Part shown: piece after piece, positions 47,201 to 57,897 of the stretch
Layout of the letters: every line of letters begins with the position of its first letter
Position numbering within the stretch: position 1 is the stretch's first letter
Origin: Siphonodentalium dalli
Taxonomy: Eukaryota; Mollusca; Scaphopoda; Gadilida; Siphonodentaliidae
NCBI GenBank assembly: GCA_032622095.1
Contig: CP136069.1
Span: 205,330,690-205,394,689 of the forward strand
Direction: 5' to 3'
Length of the DNA: 64,000 nt
Translations under genes and position numbers: made by a program
Notes under the pieces: model-generated
Seen by the model: only the letters and a program-made list of their open reading frames with translations
Database searches by the model: none
What the model was told of the DNA's origin: nothing

Positions 47201-50200
47201 ATTTCACTTCAGCGCAATAACCTATATATTGTTTGCGCTTCAATATTTGGGCTTCATCTCTAGTAAGGAATAAATGTGAAAAAAGGCCTCCCACACGATC
47301 CCATGTTTTTAATACACAAGATTGCAAAGAAGGGTAATTTAAAAACAAATTCGAATCATAATATGATCGACTCAAATAAAAAATCGAATTAGCAGCCTGA
47401 TTCAGGGGGGGGGGGGGTGAAAAAATTTCTTCCGGCACGTATGCCGGGTGGGTGGGTGGTCAAAGCCACCAACAAGCAATTTTTTCCGCAACTAAAAAAA
47501 AAATTTCCTGCTTGTTTTTTAGTGTTTTGGCAATGAGTTGGGCTTCAAAACCACTTTGAATGAGAGAAATAATGTAATTCTAACTGGTAAACTGACTGCA
47601 GGCAGTTATCGTGTTGTATTTTGTTGCAAATTTTGAAATCCAAGATGGCCGCTGGCAGCCATGTTTTTTTGGCCGAATGACCTCAAAATGACTCATTCCT
47701 ATTTACATGTCCATGTTAACATCCATGATAAATAGTATGCACAGAAATTCATATACAGCTGTTTACAGTGAATTTCCCCCCGCAAATCTCTGTTTTAGTC
47801 TTAAAAGGGGGGGTGGGTGGGTGTCCAAAAATGGTCGGAAAAAACTGCCGAAAACGGAAAAAAAATTGGCGGTGGGGGTGGGTGGGTACAAAAAATGATC
47901 GAAAGGGAAAAAATGCCATACGTGCCTGAATTTTTTTTCCGACCCCCCCCCCTGCCTGATTCGCAAATCAAATCGAATCTCGAGGCTTCGCAGGGCCCTA
48001 CATTATTCTTTGATTAAGCATGTACTTTTAATTAGAAGAATGGCCTATACTAGTTTCCTTCATGCTTCTTTTCACAGAATGGAAATGAACACAGCCATGC
48101 TTTTCAACTCAATAATAATGGCATGCGGTACTGTGAAGTCAAACAACACAGAGGAGGTATGGATTAAAACAGAAAACCTATTTAAAATGATGTAAGGCCT
48201 TCGCAGTGGTAGATATGACATGTCATTGATTTGGCGCTATGTTACCCGTACCGGCCGGTACAGACTGACTGCTGGCAAACTTCACGCCATGCCATTATCA
48301 GTACGTCACCGACCGGTACAGCCTACAGGCAACCGTCACATTATTACATTCCAGAATGTAAACTGTCACAATTATTATTATACTGTAGATTTGCCGTTAA
48401 GTGCCCATTTCGGGTCGGCTTGTCGAACGTCACCGACAGTTATTTTGCTATTATGTTGCCATTAAGTTACCTGTACCGGCCGGTGCCGACTGACTGCTGA
48501 CAATCTTCACGGCATGCGGATATCGATACGGCACTGATCGGTACAGGCTTCCATAACATTATTTCATTTCAGAAAATGAATAAATGTAAACTTTTCAAGA
48601 TTATTATATAATGTCACAATATGCCGATTAACGTTGTATTGTGGTGATTGACAGTTAAATAACAAGAGTTTGATTCCGTGTCTGTTTGCATGTCTCTGGC
48701 TGAACCAGCTGTCTGAAACTCTGAAATTCCAGCACTACCATAATGCGCACTAGTGTATTCCAGAATTCAGACGGTACCGGCTGACTGCTGGCATGCCAGC
48801 ATACAATATAATGCAGCCGGTACCGGGTGACTGCTGGCATGCCAGCACTATCAGCCTGTACCAGAATGCCGCAGCACCGACTGACTGCTAGCATGCCAGC
48901 ACTACCAGCATGTACCAGAATGCCACAGTACCGACTGACTGCTGGCATGCCAGCACTAGTATGTGCCAGAATTCAGATGGTACCGGCTGACTGCTGGCAT
49001 GCCAGCACTACCAGCATGTACCAGAATGCAGTCGGCACCAACTGACTGCTGGCATGCCACAGGGAGCCTTGCATATACCGGTATAATAGAATCCATTGGC
49101 CGAACAATATGTACATTGACATTGTAAACCAATGCATTCTCTTATATACTCGAGGCTCCCCATGGGAGACTCGCGTATGTAAGATAATGTACTGGCACAG
49201 GATCTTTAATGCTGCACCAGCACGACTCCCGTCACACAACCCCCGTCATGAAAAGGTTAAATTGGGCACACAACCAAAAGTCACACCCTTATAAAAGAAA
49301 TCAATGGGCTATAGGCAGGGGCATAGGAACCGGGGGGGGGGAAATTTCCCCCCCCAATATTTTCCAAAGGTTAGTAAAAATATTTGGCAAACTAATGAAG
49401 TGGTGGGTGGCTATACCAGCTATATACTTGCGCCTGCGGGGCATAAGATACTATGGGAGGCGGGATGGGGTGGTGGGTGGCTATACCTATATACTTCAAT
49501 AAAGTCTGCTGTTGTCAGAAAATAATGACATTGACACATATTTAAAGATGTACTGTATTTACAACCTAGTCATTCCATCTATAGCCTACCAGCTGACAGC
49601 TGTTTCTGGCGATTTATGTGACAATAGAATTTATAGAAATTCCATTTTCTGTTTATCAATTGGCCATTCCTGGTCTTGCAAGCTTCTTCTGGTGATGTGT
49701 GCATCCATGTAGTCTACTTTCTCATGGTTGTTTGTGACATATTTACTTTCTGAATATCTTATCCCAGTTATGGGAGTAATTTCACATCATTAATGACTAG
49801 ATAATAACACAACATGAATTCCCATATAGCTATTTGTTCATTACACTTTCAATTGGCCTACCATTTTATGAAATTACAATTGATAAATGAATGTTGATCT
49901 AATCTATGATAATGTAGTGGGTGGGAAAACAATGTCAGATGGGTCAGAAGCCACCAGAGAGCCACTTTAAGCTTCCAATGTCAGAAAATTTGGCCTCTGG
50001 CGTCGGGTCATACCCCCCCCCCAATAAAATTTGCTTGCTACCCCCCTGGCTCATAGGGGAGATTTTATTATTTTTTGGTGTAGAAAAGATATACATAGAA
50101 GTTTTATGAAGTAACAGTTAAACAATGATAAGCATGTTTTAGAATTCACATGGATAAAATAACATCTATAAATTACAACTGAACACCTAAATTGAAATAA

Positions 50201-53200
50201 AAATGAAAGTGTCAATGACACTGTAGCTCAACTTGGAAAGGGAATAATTTCATGTGTTACAGTCAATGGAGTGATTAGGAATGTGGAATGCTGAAAGGTC
50301 TAGTTATGCAAAGAGTAAAATCCAAGATGGCCACTGGCAGCCATGTTTTTTTGTCGAATGTCCCCAAAATGACTCGTTCCCATTTACAAATTTCATGATG
50401 ATCAGACCAACACTCCGTCCTGTAGTCTGTGCTAATGGAATGATTTTTTAAATCCAAGATGGCTGCTGGCGGCCATGTTTTTTTCAGAATGACCACAAAA
50501 TGACTCGTTCCCATCTACATATCAATGTTAACAGCCATGACATTTTATAAAGATGTGACCAAAGGTACGACCTGTAGCCTGTGCCAAAATATTTAGTCAT
50601 GCAAAGAGTAAAATCCAAAATTGCTGCTGGCGGCCATGTTTTTTGGCCGAATGACCCCAAAATGGCTCGTTCCCATCTACATGTCATTGTTAACATCCAT
50701 GACAAATTTCATAATGATCCAACCAAAGGTACGACCTGTAGCCCGTGCTAAAGGATTTAGTCATGCAAAGAGTAAAATCCAAGATGGCTGCCATGTTTTT
50801 TGGCCGAATGACCCCAAAATGACTCGTTCCCATCTTAATGTCATTGTTAACATCCATGACTAATTTCATGATGATCCGACCAAAGGATTTAGTCATGCAA
50901 AGAGTAAAATCCAAGATGGCTGCTGGCGGCCATGTTTTTTGGACGAATGACCTCAAAATGAATCGTTCCCATCTTAATGTCATTGTTAACATCCATGACT
51001 AATTTCATGATGATCCGACCAAAGGTACGACCTGTAGGCGGTGCCAAAGGATTTAGTCATGCAAAGAGTAAAATCCAAGATGGCTGCTGGCGGCCATGTA
51101 TTTTGGCCGAACGACCCTAAAATTACTCGTTCCCATCTACATGTTAACATCAATGACAATTTCATGATGATCAGACAAACAGTATGACCTGTAGCCCGTG
51201 CGAATGGATTGAATTTTGAAATCCAAGATGGCCACTGGCAGCCATGTTTTTTTTCAGAATGACCCCCAAATGACTCGTTCCCATCTACATGTCAGTGTCA
51301 ACAGCTATAACAAATTTCATAATGATCCGACCGAAGGTTCGACCTGTAGCCTGTGTTAAAGGAAATTGTTGACGAATCACACATGCACACACGGACAACG
51401 GATACCAAGTAAAGTTGAGCTAAAAAGGAAATAACAGCTAAAAACTTTTTGACTCTTTTAATGCATTTTCATTATTGCTAATTCTATATTTCATAATACA
51501 GAATATATTGTTAGGAAAGGTGCTAATTGAAATGTCTAAGTAAGACCAACTTCATCTCAATGTCAACATCCTGTAGCCCGGGTCAATATATTCAATTTGG
51601 AAATCCAAGATGGTCACCAGCGGCCATGTTTTTTGGCTAAGTGACCCCCAAAATGACTCGTTCCCATCTACATGTCAATATCAACATTCATGACAAGTTT
51701 CATAATGATCGGATCAGGGATGTGGTCTGTACAAAGGATTTAGTGATGCAAAGAGTAAATTATAAAATGGCCACTGGCGGCCATGTTTTTTTTGCCGAAT
51801 GACCCCAAAATGACTCGTTCCCATCTACATGTCAATGTCAACATCCATGACAAATTTCATGAAGATCAAACTAACAGATCGGTCTATAACCCATGCTAAT
51901 GGATTTTGTAGAAATATTTAGTCATACAAAGAGTAAAATCCAAAATGGCCATTGGTGGCCATAATTTTTAGCCGAATGACTCCAAAATGACTCGTTCCCA
52001 AGAGGTCAACTCGATGATCCATATGAAGTTTGGTGATGATCAGATCAGGGATGTGGTATGTAGGGTGTGTCAAAGTATTTAGTGATGCAAAGAGTAAAAT
52101 CCAATATGGCTGCCGGCGGCCATTTTTTTGGCCAAATGACCCCAAAATGACTCATTCCCATCTAGAGGTCACCCCGATGATCCATATGAAGTTTGGTGAT
52201 GATCGGATCAGGGATGTGGTCTGTAGGATGTGTCAAAGGATTTAGTGATGCAAGAGTAAAATCCAAGATGGCCACCAGCAGCCATGTTTTCTGGCCGAAT
52301 GATCCTAAAATGACTCGTTCCCATCAAGAGGTCAACTCGATGATCCATATGAAATTTGGTGATGATCAGATCAGGGATGTGGTATGTAGGTGTGTCAAAG
52401 TATTTAGTGATGCAAAGAGTAAAATCCAATATGGCTGCCGGCGGCCATTTTTTTGGCCAAATGACCCCCAAAATGACTCATTCCCATCTAGAGGTCACCC
52501 CGATGATCCATATGAAGTTTGGTGATGATCGGATCAGGGATGTGGTCTGTAGGATGTGTCAAAGGATTTAGTGATGCAAAGAGTAAAATCCAAGATGGCC
52601 GCCAGCAGCCATGTTTTTTGGCAGAATGATCCTAAAATGACTCGTTCCCATCTACATGTAAATGTCAACATTCATCACAAATTTTATGATGATCAGACAA
52701 ACAGTACGGCCTGTAGCCCACGCCAATGGATTCAATTTTGAAATCCAAGATGGCCACCAGCGGCCATGTTTTTGGTCGAATTACCCCAAAATGATTCGTG
52801 CCCAACTAGGGGCCACCCCAATGATGAATATGAAGTTTGGTGATGATCGGATCAGGGTTGTGGTCTGTAGGGTGTGTGAAAGTATTTAGTGATGCAAAGA
52901 GTAAAATCCAAGATGGCCACCAGCGGCCATGTTATTTGGCCGAATGATCCTAAAATGACTCGTTCCCATCTACATGTAAATATCAACATTCATGACAAAT
53001 TTTATGATGATCAGATAAACAGTAAGGCCTGTTGCCCGCGCCAATGGATTCAAATTTGAAATCCAAGATGGCCACCAGTGGCCATGTATTTTGGCCGAAT
53101 GACCCCAAAATGGTTGTTCCCATCTACATGTCAATGTCAACATTCATGACAAATTTTATAAAGATCCAACCAAAGACACGACCTGTAGCCCGTGCGAAAG

Positions 53201-56200
53201 TATTTAGTGATGCAAAGAGTAAAATCCAAGATGGCTGACAGCGGCCATGTTTTTTGGCCAAATGACTCGTTCCCATCTAGAGGTCGCCCCGATGATCCAT
53301 ATGAAGTTTGGTGATGATTGGGTCAAAGATGTGGTCTGCAGGATGTGTCAAAGGATTTATTGATGCAAAGAGTAAAATCCAAGATGGCCACCAGCGGCCA
53401 TGTTTTTTGGCCGAATGATCCTAAAATGACTCGTTTCCCATCTACATGTAAATGTCAACATTCTTGACAAATTTTATGATGATCAGACCAAAGATACGAC
53501 CTGTAGCCCGCGCCAAAGGAAATTGTTGACACATGGACGACGGACGCCAACCCATGGCAATAGCTCAAACTTACAAAGTAAGTTGAGCTAATAATGTAAT
53601 CTGGGAAATCGAACATTAAGATTATAAAATGATCTGATTATTTTAAGGTACGGTTGAAGTGAGCAGTGGAATCAGAGACATGCAGATTATATGATCTGAT
53701 TATTTTAAGGTATGGTTGAAGTAAGCAGTGGAATCAGAGACATGCAGATTATATGATCTGATTATTTTAAGGTATGGTTGAAGTAAGCAGTGGAATCAGA
53801 GACATGCAGATTATGAAAACCACGCAATCATCATTTGAGAACTTTGTCAATGATGAGTTCAGAACGTTACCAGATACGGAGGATAGGGTTTTCTGTACGG
53901 TAGTCGATGCTGTGTGGAAATACGATTCTATCATGGGATTGGACTTCTGTAAAACATGGTAAGGTTTATCCAGTCGTAAGTTATAAACAGTTTTTTTTAC
54001 CCTGTGCCAATGCATTCTCTTATATATGCTAGTCGACCATAGGTCGCCTCGCATATATAAGAGAATGCATTGGCCTAACAATTTTTTTAAATAAATGTTT
54101 CTTACAATTTTTAGGACATCAAATAAAAAAAACATCCATTACCCTGCAGGGAGCCCCACACATATATAGAAGCATATAGAAGAGTGTCGTCTGCTCATGT
54201 TTGTCTGGGGCTCTGAATGGGTGAAATTATAAAATTGATATCTCTCTAACCCTTTCTAGTTTCTATACTATAATCTCACAAACTATGCATTGGAATAGTC
54301 TATTATTCATTTGGAGTGGTGTTCGGGGAAAATGAGCAGACAACAGACAAGCAACAATATAATAGAAATACAGAAGGATTCGTTATCATTGGAGGGAAAT
54401 GTTCAGCTAATAAGTTCAACAATGGTCATTTGTTGAACGTATTATATGAACAAGTCCTCATTTAATTAATTATCACTCATCAATGAGTATTTAGTAAAGA
54501 AAGGGTTAAAAATTTGTTAGATTTACATCCCCTCCCGACCTGATTTTACTCCCCTCCTGAATTTTTTTTATTTGGATATCTCTTTATATCAGGCCTCAGC
54601 CTAGGGGTTCAGAACAGGGAGACTTGAAGTCTCCCTCAAGGAACTTTAGGGAGACTTCAGGAAATTTAGGGAGACTTCAGGGAGAGGTGGGGAGACTACC
54701 AAAAATTTACAATTTTCAAATATCGCTTTATTTTATAACATCAATAAAAATTTTAAAAAGATAAAATAAGAAATAAAACTAAAAAAATTTGACTTTATCT
54801 GAAATTAGCCTAATTAATTGTTATTATACATATAATTTTTTTGGAAATGTTTTGTGTAGCTATCATTTAAGCAAGACAATTATCAAGTTACAGTAATAGT
54901 TAATTTTTTAACTAAATGGAAGCGGTATTATTTCCTAGACTGCAGCTTGGAAGATACGTTTGTAGTCTGAATCATGATGCATGTAACTTTGTAAGTTTAA
55001 TTTGGTCACGGCTGTAAAGAAATTTGCAGATACATACAGTTTACAGTATATATAAAGTTTATATATACTGTAAACTGTATGTATCTGCAAATTTTTTCTA
55101 TGTCTTGACCATCTACATTTCAATGACCCATAAATCAGTCTAATTCCGGTCAGACCCTCCTATTTTGGTCTGAGTTATGGCCCTTAATCAGTTCACTTTT
55201 GCATGAAATTTGATATCAACTGATTTGGTTGACACAGTTATAAGCCTAATAGGCCTGATGGTTCTTGTAAAAAAAAAGACGTTTTAAGAATTACTATTAA
55301 ATGAAAGAGTTATGTCCCTGTCTTCGCCCCTATTTGACCTGGCGAATTTGAACAAATCTGAAGCGCAGTCACCTAGGGACCATCCACATCAAATATGACA
55401 CTATTCGGACTTGTGGTTCCAGAGAATATGTTGACGGATGGACAGACGTATGGACGAGAGACAAAGAGTGATGAGTGTCGCTCCAATGGGGACTTCGTAT
55501 CAGGTGAGCAAACTAAAGCATATGATTTCATTCTGATCCTTGCAGGGAATTAGCCAGACAATGCATTCTAGATGAATTCTTCGGTGCTCCGGACTCAGGA
55601 AAACTGTCTGTTTGTGTACAGCAAACTTTATATGATGCTGTCCGTAAAATCATACGTTCAGTTCCACAAGTAAGTTCACCTGGAGTATTTTAACCCTTTC
55701 AGTGCCAGGGGCCGATCTCATCGGCCCTAATTTACGGTCTGTAAAATCGGCCTTAAAATTTTTTTTAAATTTTTTTTGTTTTAGGTTGAATTTTGTTTAG
55801 GTATGCTTAAGCATGCTATAGGGGCATGTTATAACTCAAAACTATCGCCAAGTATTCATAGTAATAATTGTGATGCCCATGAAAAACATAAGATTCCCTG
55901 GCACTAAACCTACAAAATAAGTCTGTTAAAGAATACATGTATAAGATAAAATTATTAAAATTGTAAAAAAAAATTGTACAAAATAATAACAAATGATTTA
56001 AAATTGTTAGGCCAATGCATTCTCTTATATATGCGAGGCGACCTATGGTCGACTCGCATATATAAGAGAATGCATTGGCACAGGGTATATGGGTTGATAC
56101 AAAAAACGGACCTGGCACTGAAAGGGTTAAATGACACATGTACACCCATTTTGGCGTACTTTATTAGAGGCAAAGAATGGACGTACAGTAATGCTCTAAA

Positions 56201-57897
56201 TAATCGACCCCTATGCACTATTGTATTGTATTAACCTGACAGCCATGGACAGGCGAAATCCTTGAGGCAGTGATTGTACACGCACTAGTTACTAAATCAA
56301 ATATATGTCACATGGTTATGCTTTAAGGTATAGACTTCCTAATGTTGGTACATATGTAACTTTCCATCCTTTTGTGCCATCTGCTAGACAAAAAATTAGA
56401 CCTAAAATAACTGTCCTAAATCAAGGTCTTCATCGAAGACAAGCAATTCTGCAGGGAAAATTTATTCATTAATTAATTCAGAGTAATTAAAGGTACACAA
56501 TCCGATTTGAGGGTCCCATTATCATTAGATTCAACATTTCTTCAAAAGACGCTTAAAGGCACGTGAGGCCTTAGTTGTCGAAAATATTCATATTTGTTCC
56601 AATCACCGTAAACAGAAAAACATTAAAACACATACAGTTTCGTTCATATATACCATGACCATCGCCTAAACAGCATGTTATCATAAAGACCTACTATATT
56701 TTACCTAAGCAAGAGCCTGATTGTGTCACGGAAGACAGCACAATGCGACTGGCTAATCACACACAAATGGCATAAACGCTCTTTATTAGTTCCATATCAG
56801 GAATTCACCAACAAAGAACGCTCTTTATGTTTACCATCATAATATAAACAAACACCAGAAAAGTAACTTTTTATGCTTTTGTTTACATAACAATGGTGAA
56901 ACAAATGACCATAACATACTGTTTATGCAATATTTCTTATTTGTATACGGACAAAGTCTCTACATTTTGATGTTCTTTCTGTTTGTGGCGGTTTTTGACG
57001 GGTGGAAATATTTTCACAGGATACCCACTGCCAAGGCCAACCGTATCTTTAATAGTTATCAGAATTGATTAATTACCATAACATAATGATAACCATGTCA
57101 ACTCTTGTATAAAATTATCCAAAACATGTTATATATCAATATTTTGTTCTATGCAATTTCGTATCGGTGGTGAAAAATAACAGATTTCAAAAATCAATAT
57201 CTGATAACTCTGAGCTTTGATGGATGCGTTATTGGACTCGAATAAAATATTTTTATTACTCACGAAGCCAAAGAATAGTAATCTAGGAGCGTTAATACCG
57301 GTACAGGTTAATAAATTTTGTGAAGGCATGAGGACAGTGGAATGGCCTCGAGTAATGCAATTATTTTATTTTTCAGATAGTTCAGGTTAAAATGACATTG
57401 CCAAATGTACATTACTTCAATTTTGACTTCTCAAGATTCAAACAGTTGGATGCGCACCCCAGTTCCAATGAGGTAAGAACACCAAATTTGGCGAACAATT
57501 TCAGTAAATTCAGTTTCTTGAAGATGTTATGATGTAACTGAATATGAAGGAACTGTTTCATCATTCAATTATATATTCAATATATGTCTTTCAGGTCTAT
57601 GTGCCACAGGACAACACACTCGGTCCCACCATTTCTTCCTTCAATAACATATTCAATATATATCTTTCAGGTCTATGTACCACAGGACAACACACTCGGT
57701 CCCACCATTTCTTCCTTCAATAACATATTCAATATATATCTTTCAGGTCTATGTACCACAGGACAACACACTCGGTCCCACCATTTCTTCCTTCAATAAC
57801 ATATTCAATATATATCTTTCAGGTCTATGTGCCACAGGACAACCCATCAGGAGTCATATCTGCAACATTGCAAAGAAAAAAGAAGTCTAAGCTGTAA
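43977..57897 (+). CDS. UOX: urate oxidase (uricase), seven exons
   Basis: Oxidises urate with O2 to 5-hydroxyisourate and H2O2 in peroxisomes; cofactor-free tetramer of paired T-fold domains. Exons: 43,977-44,204; 46,865-46,981; 48,078-48,156; 53,772-53,958; 55,546-55,669; 57,377-57,472; 57,823-57,897. All joins are GT..AG and in phase, giving about 301 residues (303 from the ATG at 43,971), the normal family length. Visible family features: YGK (catalytic Lys), VATDSQKNTV (catalytic Thr), the signature KTTQSSFENF..DEFRTL..DR (substrate Phe and Arg), VQQTLYD (substrate Gln), LPNVHYFNFD (active-site Asn and His), and C-terminal SKL, a PTS1 signal. The ATG at 43,977 is preferred because it has A at -3. 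The oddity is tandem amplification of three splice junctions (separate entries). The core gene looks intact. Identification is from recalled family sequence, not a search. Confidence 0.95.
44169..45260 (+). repeat. 26 x 42-bp array of the uricase exon 1 donor
   Basis: Each unit is the last 36 nt of exon 1 (AAGAATACCGTCTATATACT + GGCCAGAGAACATGGG) plus GTAAGT. The tract is 1,092 bp, exactly 26 units with no indels. All 26 keep GGG|GTAAGT. Variation is at the first two codons (Lys-Asn, Lys-Tyr or Arg-Asn) and an AGA/AGG codon. Units 8-12 and 22-26 show the same variant order, which points to higher-order duplication. Since 42 = 14 codons, every donor ends in phase 0. Confidence 0.97.
45375..45449 (+). 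repeat. half of a dispersed hairpin repeat
   Basis: AGATCTTGCCATGCACGAAT...GGCTAACGCCC resembles one arm of the 39,444-39,548 hairpin. Confidence 0.5.
45452..45841. mobile_element. TA-flanked foldback in uricase intron 1
   Basis: CAAAACCTTGGAACTTTTTG...AAAAAGTTTCCAGGTTTTG, arms of about 140 bp, TA at 45,450-45,451 and 45,842-45,843. Confidence 0.85.
45849..45912 (+). repeat. displaced relic units of the donor array
   Basis: GCCAGGGAACATGGGGTAAG followed by one more diverged unit whose donor is lost (CATAAGTTAGG). They lie beyond the foldback insertion, 590 bp from the main array. Confidence 0.85.
46865..46981 (+). CDS. UOX: uricase exon 2
   Basis: Acceptor TTACAG, donor ATG|GTAAGT, phase 0 at both ends, 39 codons. 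Encodes VQCIENFAIHLVQHFLRKYP and VIDEKPWRRILM, the helix and strand that follow KNTV in uricases. Confidence 0.93.
46982..48077 (+). other. uricase intron 2
   Basis: Holds a CAGGGGGG hAT-like element (47,403-47,953) and otherwise AT-rich sequence. Confidence 0.8.
47403..47953. mobile_element. CAGGGG hAT-like element in uricase intron 2
   Basis: CAGG(G)n TGAAAAAATTTCTTCCGG and CGTGCCTGAATTTTTTTTCC with a closing C run. ACGTATG and CATACGT words face each other. Flanked by GCCTGATT at 47,395-47,402 and 47,954-47,961. A family G monomer fragment lies at 47,630-47,740. Confidence 0.75.
48078..48156 (+). CDS. UOX: uricase exon 3
   Basis: Acceptor TTTCACAG, donor GAG|GTATGG; leaves phase 1. Encodes NGNEHSHAFQLNNNG and RYCEVKQHRG, the C-terminal strands of T-fold 1, colinear with vertebrate NG.KH.HAF and CEV.Q. 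Confidence 0.93.
48775..49062 (+). repeat. 54-bp minisatellite (about 6 units)
   Basis: CTGACTGCTGGCATGCCAGC + ACTACCAGCATGTACCAGAA..., units starting near 48,781, 48,827, 48,881, 48,935, 48,987 and 49,042. Confidence 0.88.
49065..49260 (-). mobile_element. family D fragment
   Basis: Two decayed AATGCATTCTCTTATA hairpins, the GCTGCACCAGCACGACTCCC block and the terminus CGTCATGAAAAGGTTAA. The other end was lost next to the 54-bp array. Confidence 0.75.
49318..49500. repeat. G-rich block, possible hAT-like left end
   Basis: CAGGGGCATAGGAACCGGGG begins the block, and GTGGTGGGTGGCTATACC occurs twice (about 49,397 and 49,470). No matching right end was found. Confidence 0.45.
49501..50190. other. 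intronic spacer, nothing recognised
   Basis: AT-rich, with a C run near 50,012. Confidence 0.4.
50201..51425 (+). mobile_element. family G satellite-core element, copy 2
   Basis: Same left end as copy 1 (GTCAATGACACTGTAGCTCA), about six monomers of about 160 bp and right end AAAGTTGAGCTAA. One monomer is shortened. Confidence 0.85.
51505..53594 (+). mobile_element. family G satellite-core element, copy 3
   Basis: Begins within the left end (GTTAGGAAAGGTGCTAATTG), about 12 monomers, right end TACAAAGTAAGTTGAGCTAA. It closes about 50 bp before the exon 4 acceptor array. Confidence 0.85.
53648..53833 (+). repeat. 3 x 62-bp array of the uricase exon 4 acceptor
   Basis: The unit is GGTATGGTTGAAGTAAGCAG + TGGAATCAGAGACATGCAGA + TTATATGATCTGATTATTTTAA. 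Acceptor AGs precede 53,648, 53,710 and 53,772. Only the last leads into the full exon. From either upstream acceptor the frame meets TGA within the first unit (ATA-TGA). Confidence 0.95.
53772..53958 (+). CDS. UOX: uricase exon 4
   Basis: Phase 1 in, phase 2 out (ATG|GTAAGG). Encodes MVEVSSGIRDMQIMKTTQSS, FENFVNDEFRTLPDTEDRVF and AVWKYDSIMGLDFCKTW. This holds the uricase signature with the substrate-binding Phe and Arg. Confidence 0.95.
53998..54075. repeat. isolated GCCAATGCATT palindrome module
   Basis: One palindrome of the family C type with a single-base change (TATGCTAG), without TTAA termini. Confidence 0.75.
54138..54225. repeat. short inverted GGAGCCCC repeat
   Basis: GCAGGGAGCCCCACA faces TGGGGCTCTGAATGGGT. 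Related to 10,651-10,744 (ACATGGAGCCTCC facing GTGGGGCTCTC). Confidence 0.45.
54246..54509. mobile_element. family E TTAA element
   Basis: CTAACCCTTTCTAGTTTCTA...ATTTAGTAAAGAAAGGGTTAA, with the internal TTGGAATAGTCTATTATTCA seen in other E copies. Confidence 0.75.
55020..55094. repeat. perfect 75-bp hairpin
   Basis: 37-bp arms (AAATTTGCAGATACATACAG...) with a single central base. No flanking TSD recognised. In uricase intron 4. Confidence 0.9.
55130..55510 (+). repeat. H-like satellite-core fragment
   Basis: Contains GAGTTATGGCCCTTAATCAG, GAGTTATGTCCCTGTCTTCG, and GACGGATGGACAGACGTATG near its end, a style like families G and H. Confidence 0.55.
55546..55669 (+). CDS. UOX: uricase exon 5
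   Basis: Acceptor CCTTGCAG, donor CAA|GTAAGT. Encodes WELARQCILDEFFGAPDSGK and SVCVQQTLYDAV, including the substrate-binding Gln. Phase 2 in, phase 0 out. Confidence 0.94.
55690..56130. mobile_element. TTAA element with hairpin, CCCTTTCAGTGCCAGG ends
   Basis: TTAACCCTTTCAGTGCCAGG...CCTGGCACTGAAAGGGTTAA with one GCCAATGCATTCTCTTATAT palindrome. It starts 20 bp downstream of the exon 5 donor. Confidence 0.85.
56184..56210. mobile_element. family F terminal fragment
   Basis: TA plus CAGTAATGCTCTAAATAATC only. Confidence 0.6.
56490..57325 (+). repeat. dispersed repeat Q, copy 1 (uricase intron 5)
   Basis: Matches 60,542-61,690 (GGTACACAATCNGATT, GATAACTCTGAGCTTTGATG) but lacks the family H insertion present there. 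Confidence 0.7.
57377..57472 (+). CDS. UOX: uricase exon 6
   Basis: Acceptor TTTTTCAG, donor GAG|GTAAGA, 32 codons, phase 0 both ends. Encodes IVQVKMTLPNVHYFNFDFSR, with the active-site Asn and His of the LPNxHYF motif. Confidence 0.95.
57565..57845 (+). repeat. 4 x 76-bp array of the uricase exon 7 acceptor
   Basis: Each unit carries AATATATATCTTTCAG, the first 21 nt of exon 7 (GTCTATGTGCCACAGGACAA) and a spacer. Acceptors precede 57,595, 57,671, 57,747 and 57,823. Only the last joins the SKL-coding exon in frame. From the first, the frame reads on to a TAA in the second unit after about 42 residues. Confidence 0.95.
57823..57897 (+). CDS. UOX: uricase exon 7 (C-terminus, PTS1)
   Basis: Encodes VYVPQDNPSGVISATLQRKK and KSKL then TAA. 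It is colinear with the vertebrate ending LLPLDNPYGKI.GTV..K and closes with the SKL peroxisomal import tripeptide. Confidence 0.95.
   Translation, partial: VYVPQDNPSGVISATLQRKKKSKL

Larger units (their letters stand above)
48157..53771 (+). other. uricase intron 3 (5.6 kb)
   Basis: Filled with repeats: a pair of CCGGCCGGT-based repeats about 226 bp apart (48,248 and 48,474), a 54-bp array, a family D fragment, a G-rich block and two family G elements. The 3' end is the amplified exon 4 acceptor. Confidence 0.85.

Noticed and set aside
47707-48195. Possible extra uricase exon from frames near 47,700-48,195
   Set aside because: Only 48,078-48,156 continues the uricase alignment. The other frames belong to the hAT-like element.
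57584-57890. 71-codon frames reading MCHRTTHSVPPFLPSITYSI
   Set aside because: Out-of-frame readings of the 76-bp exon 7 acceptor array.
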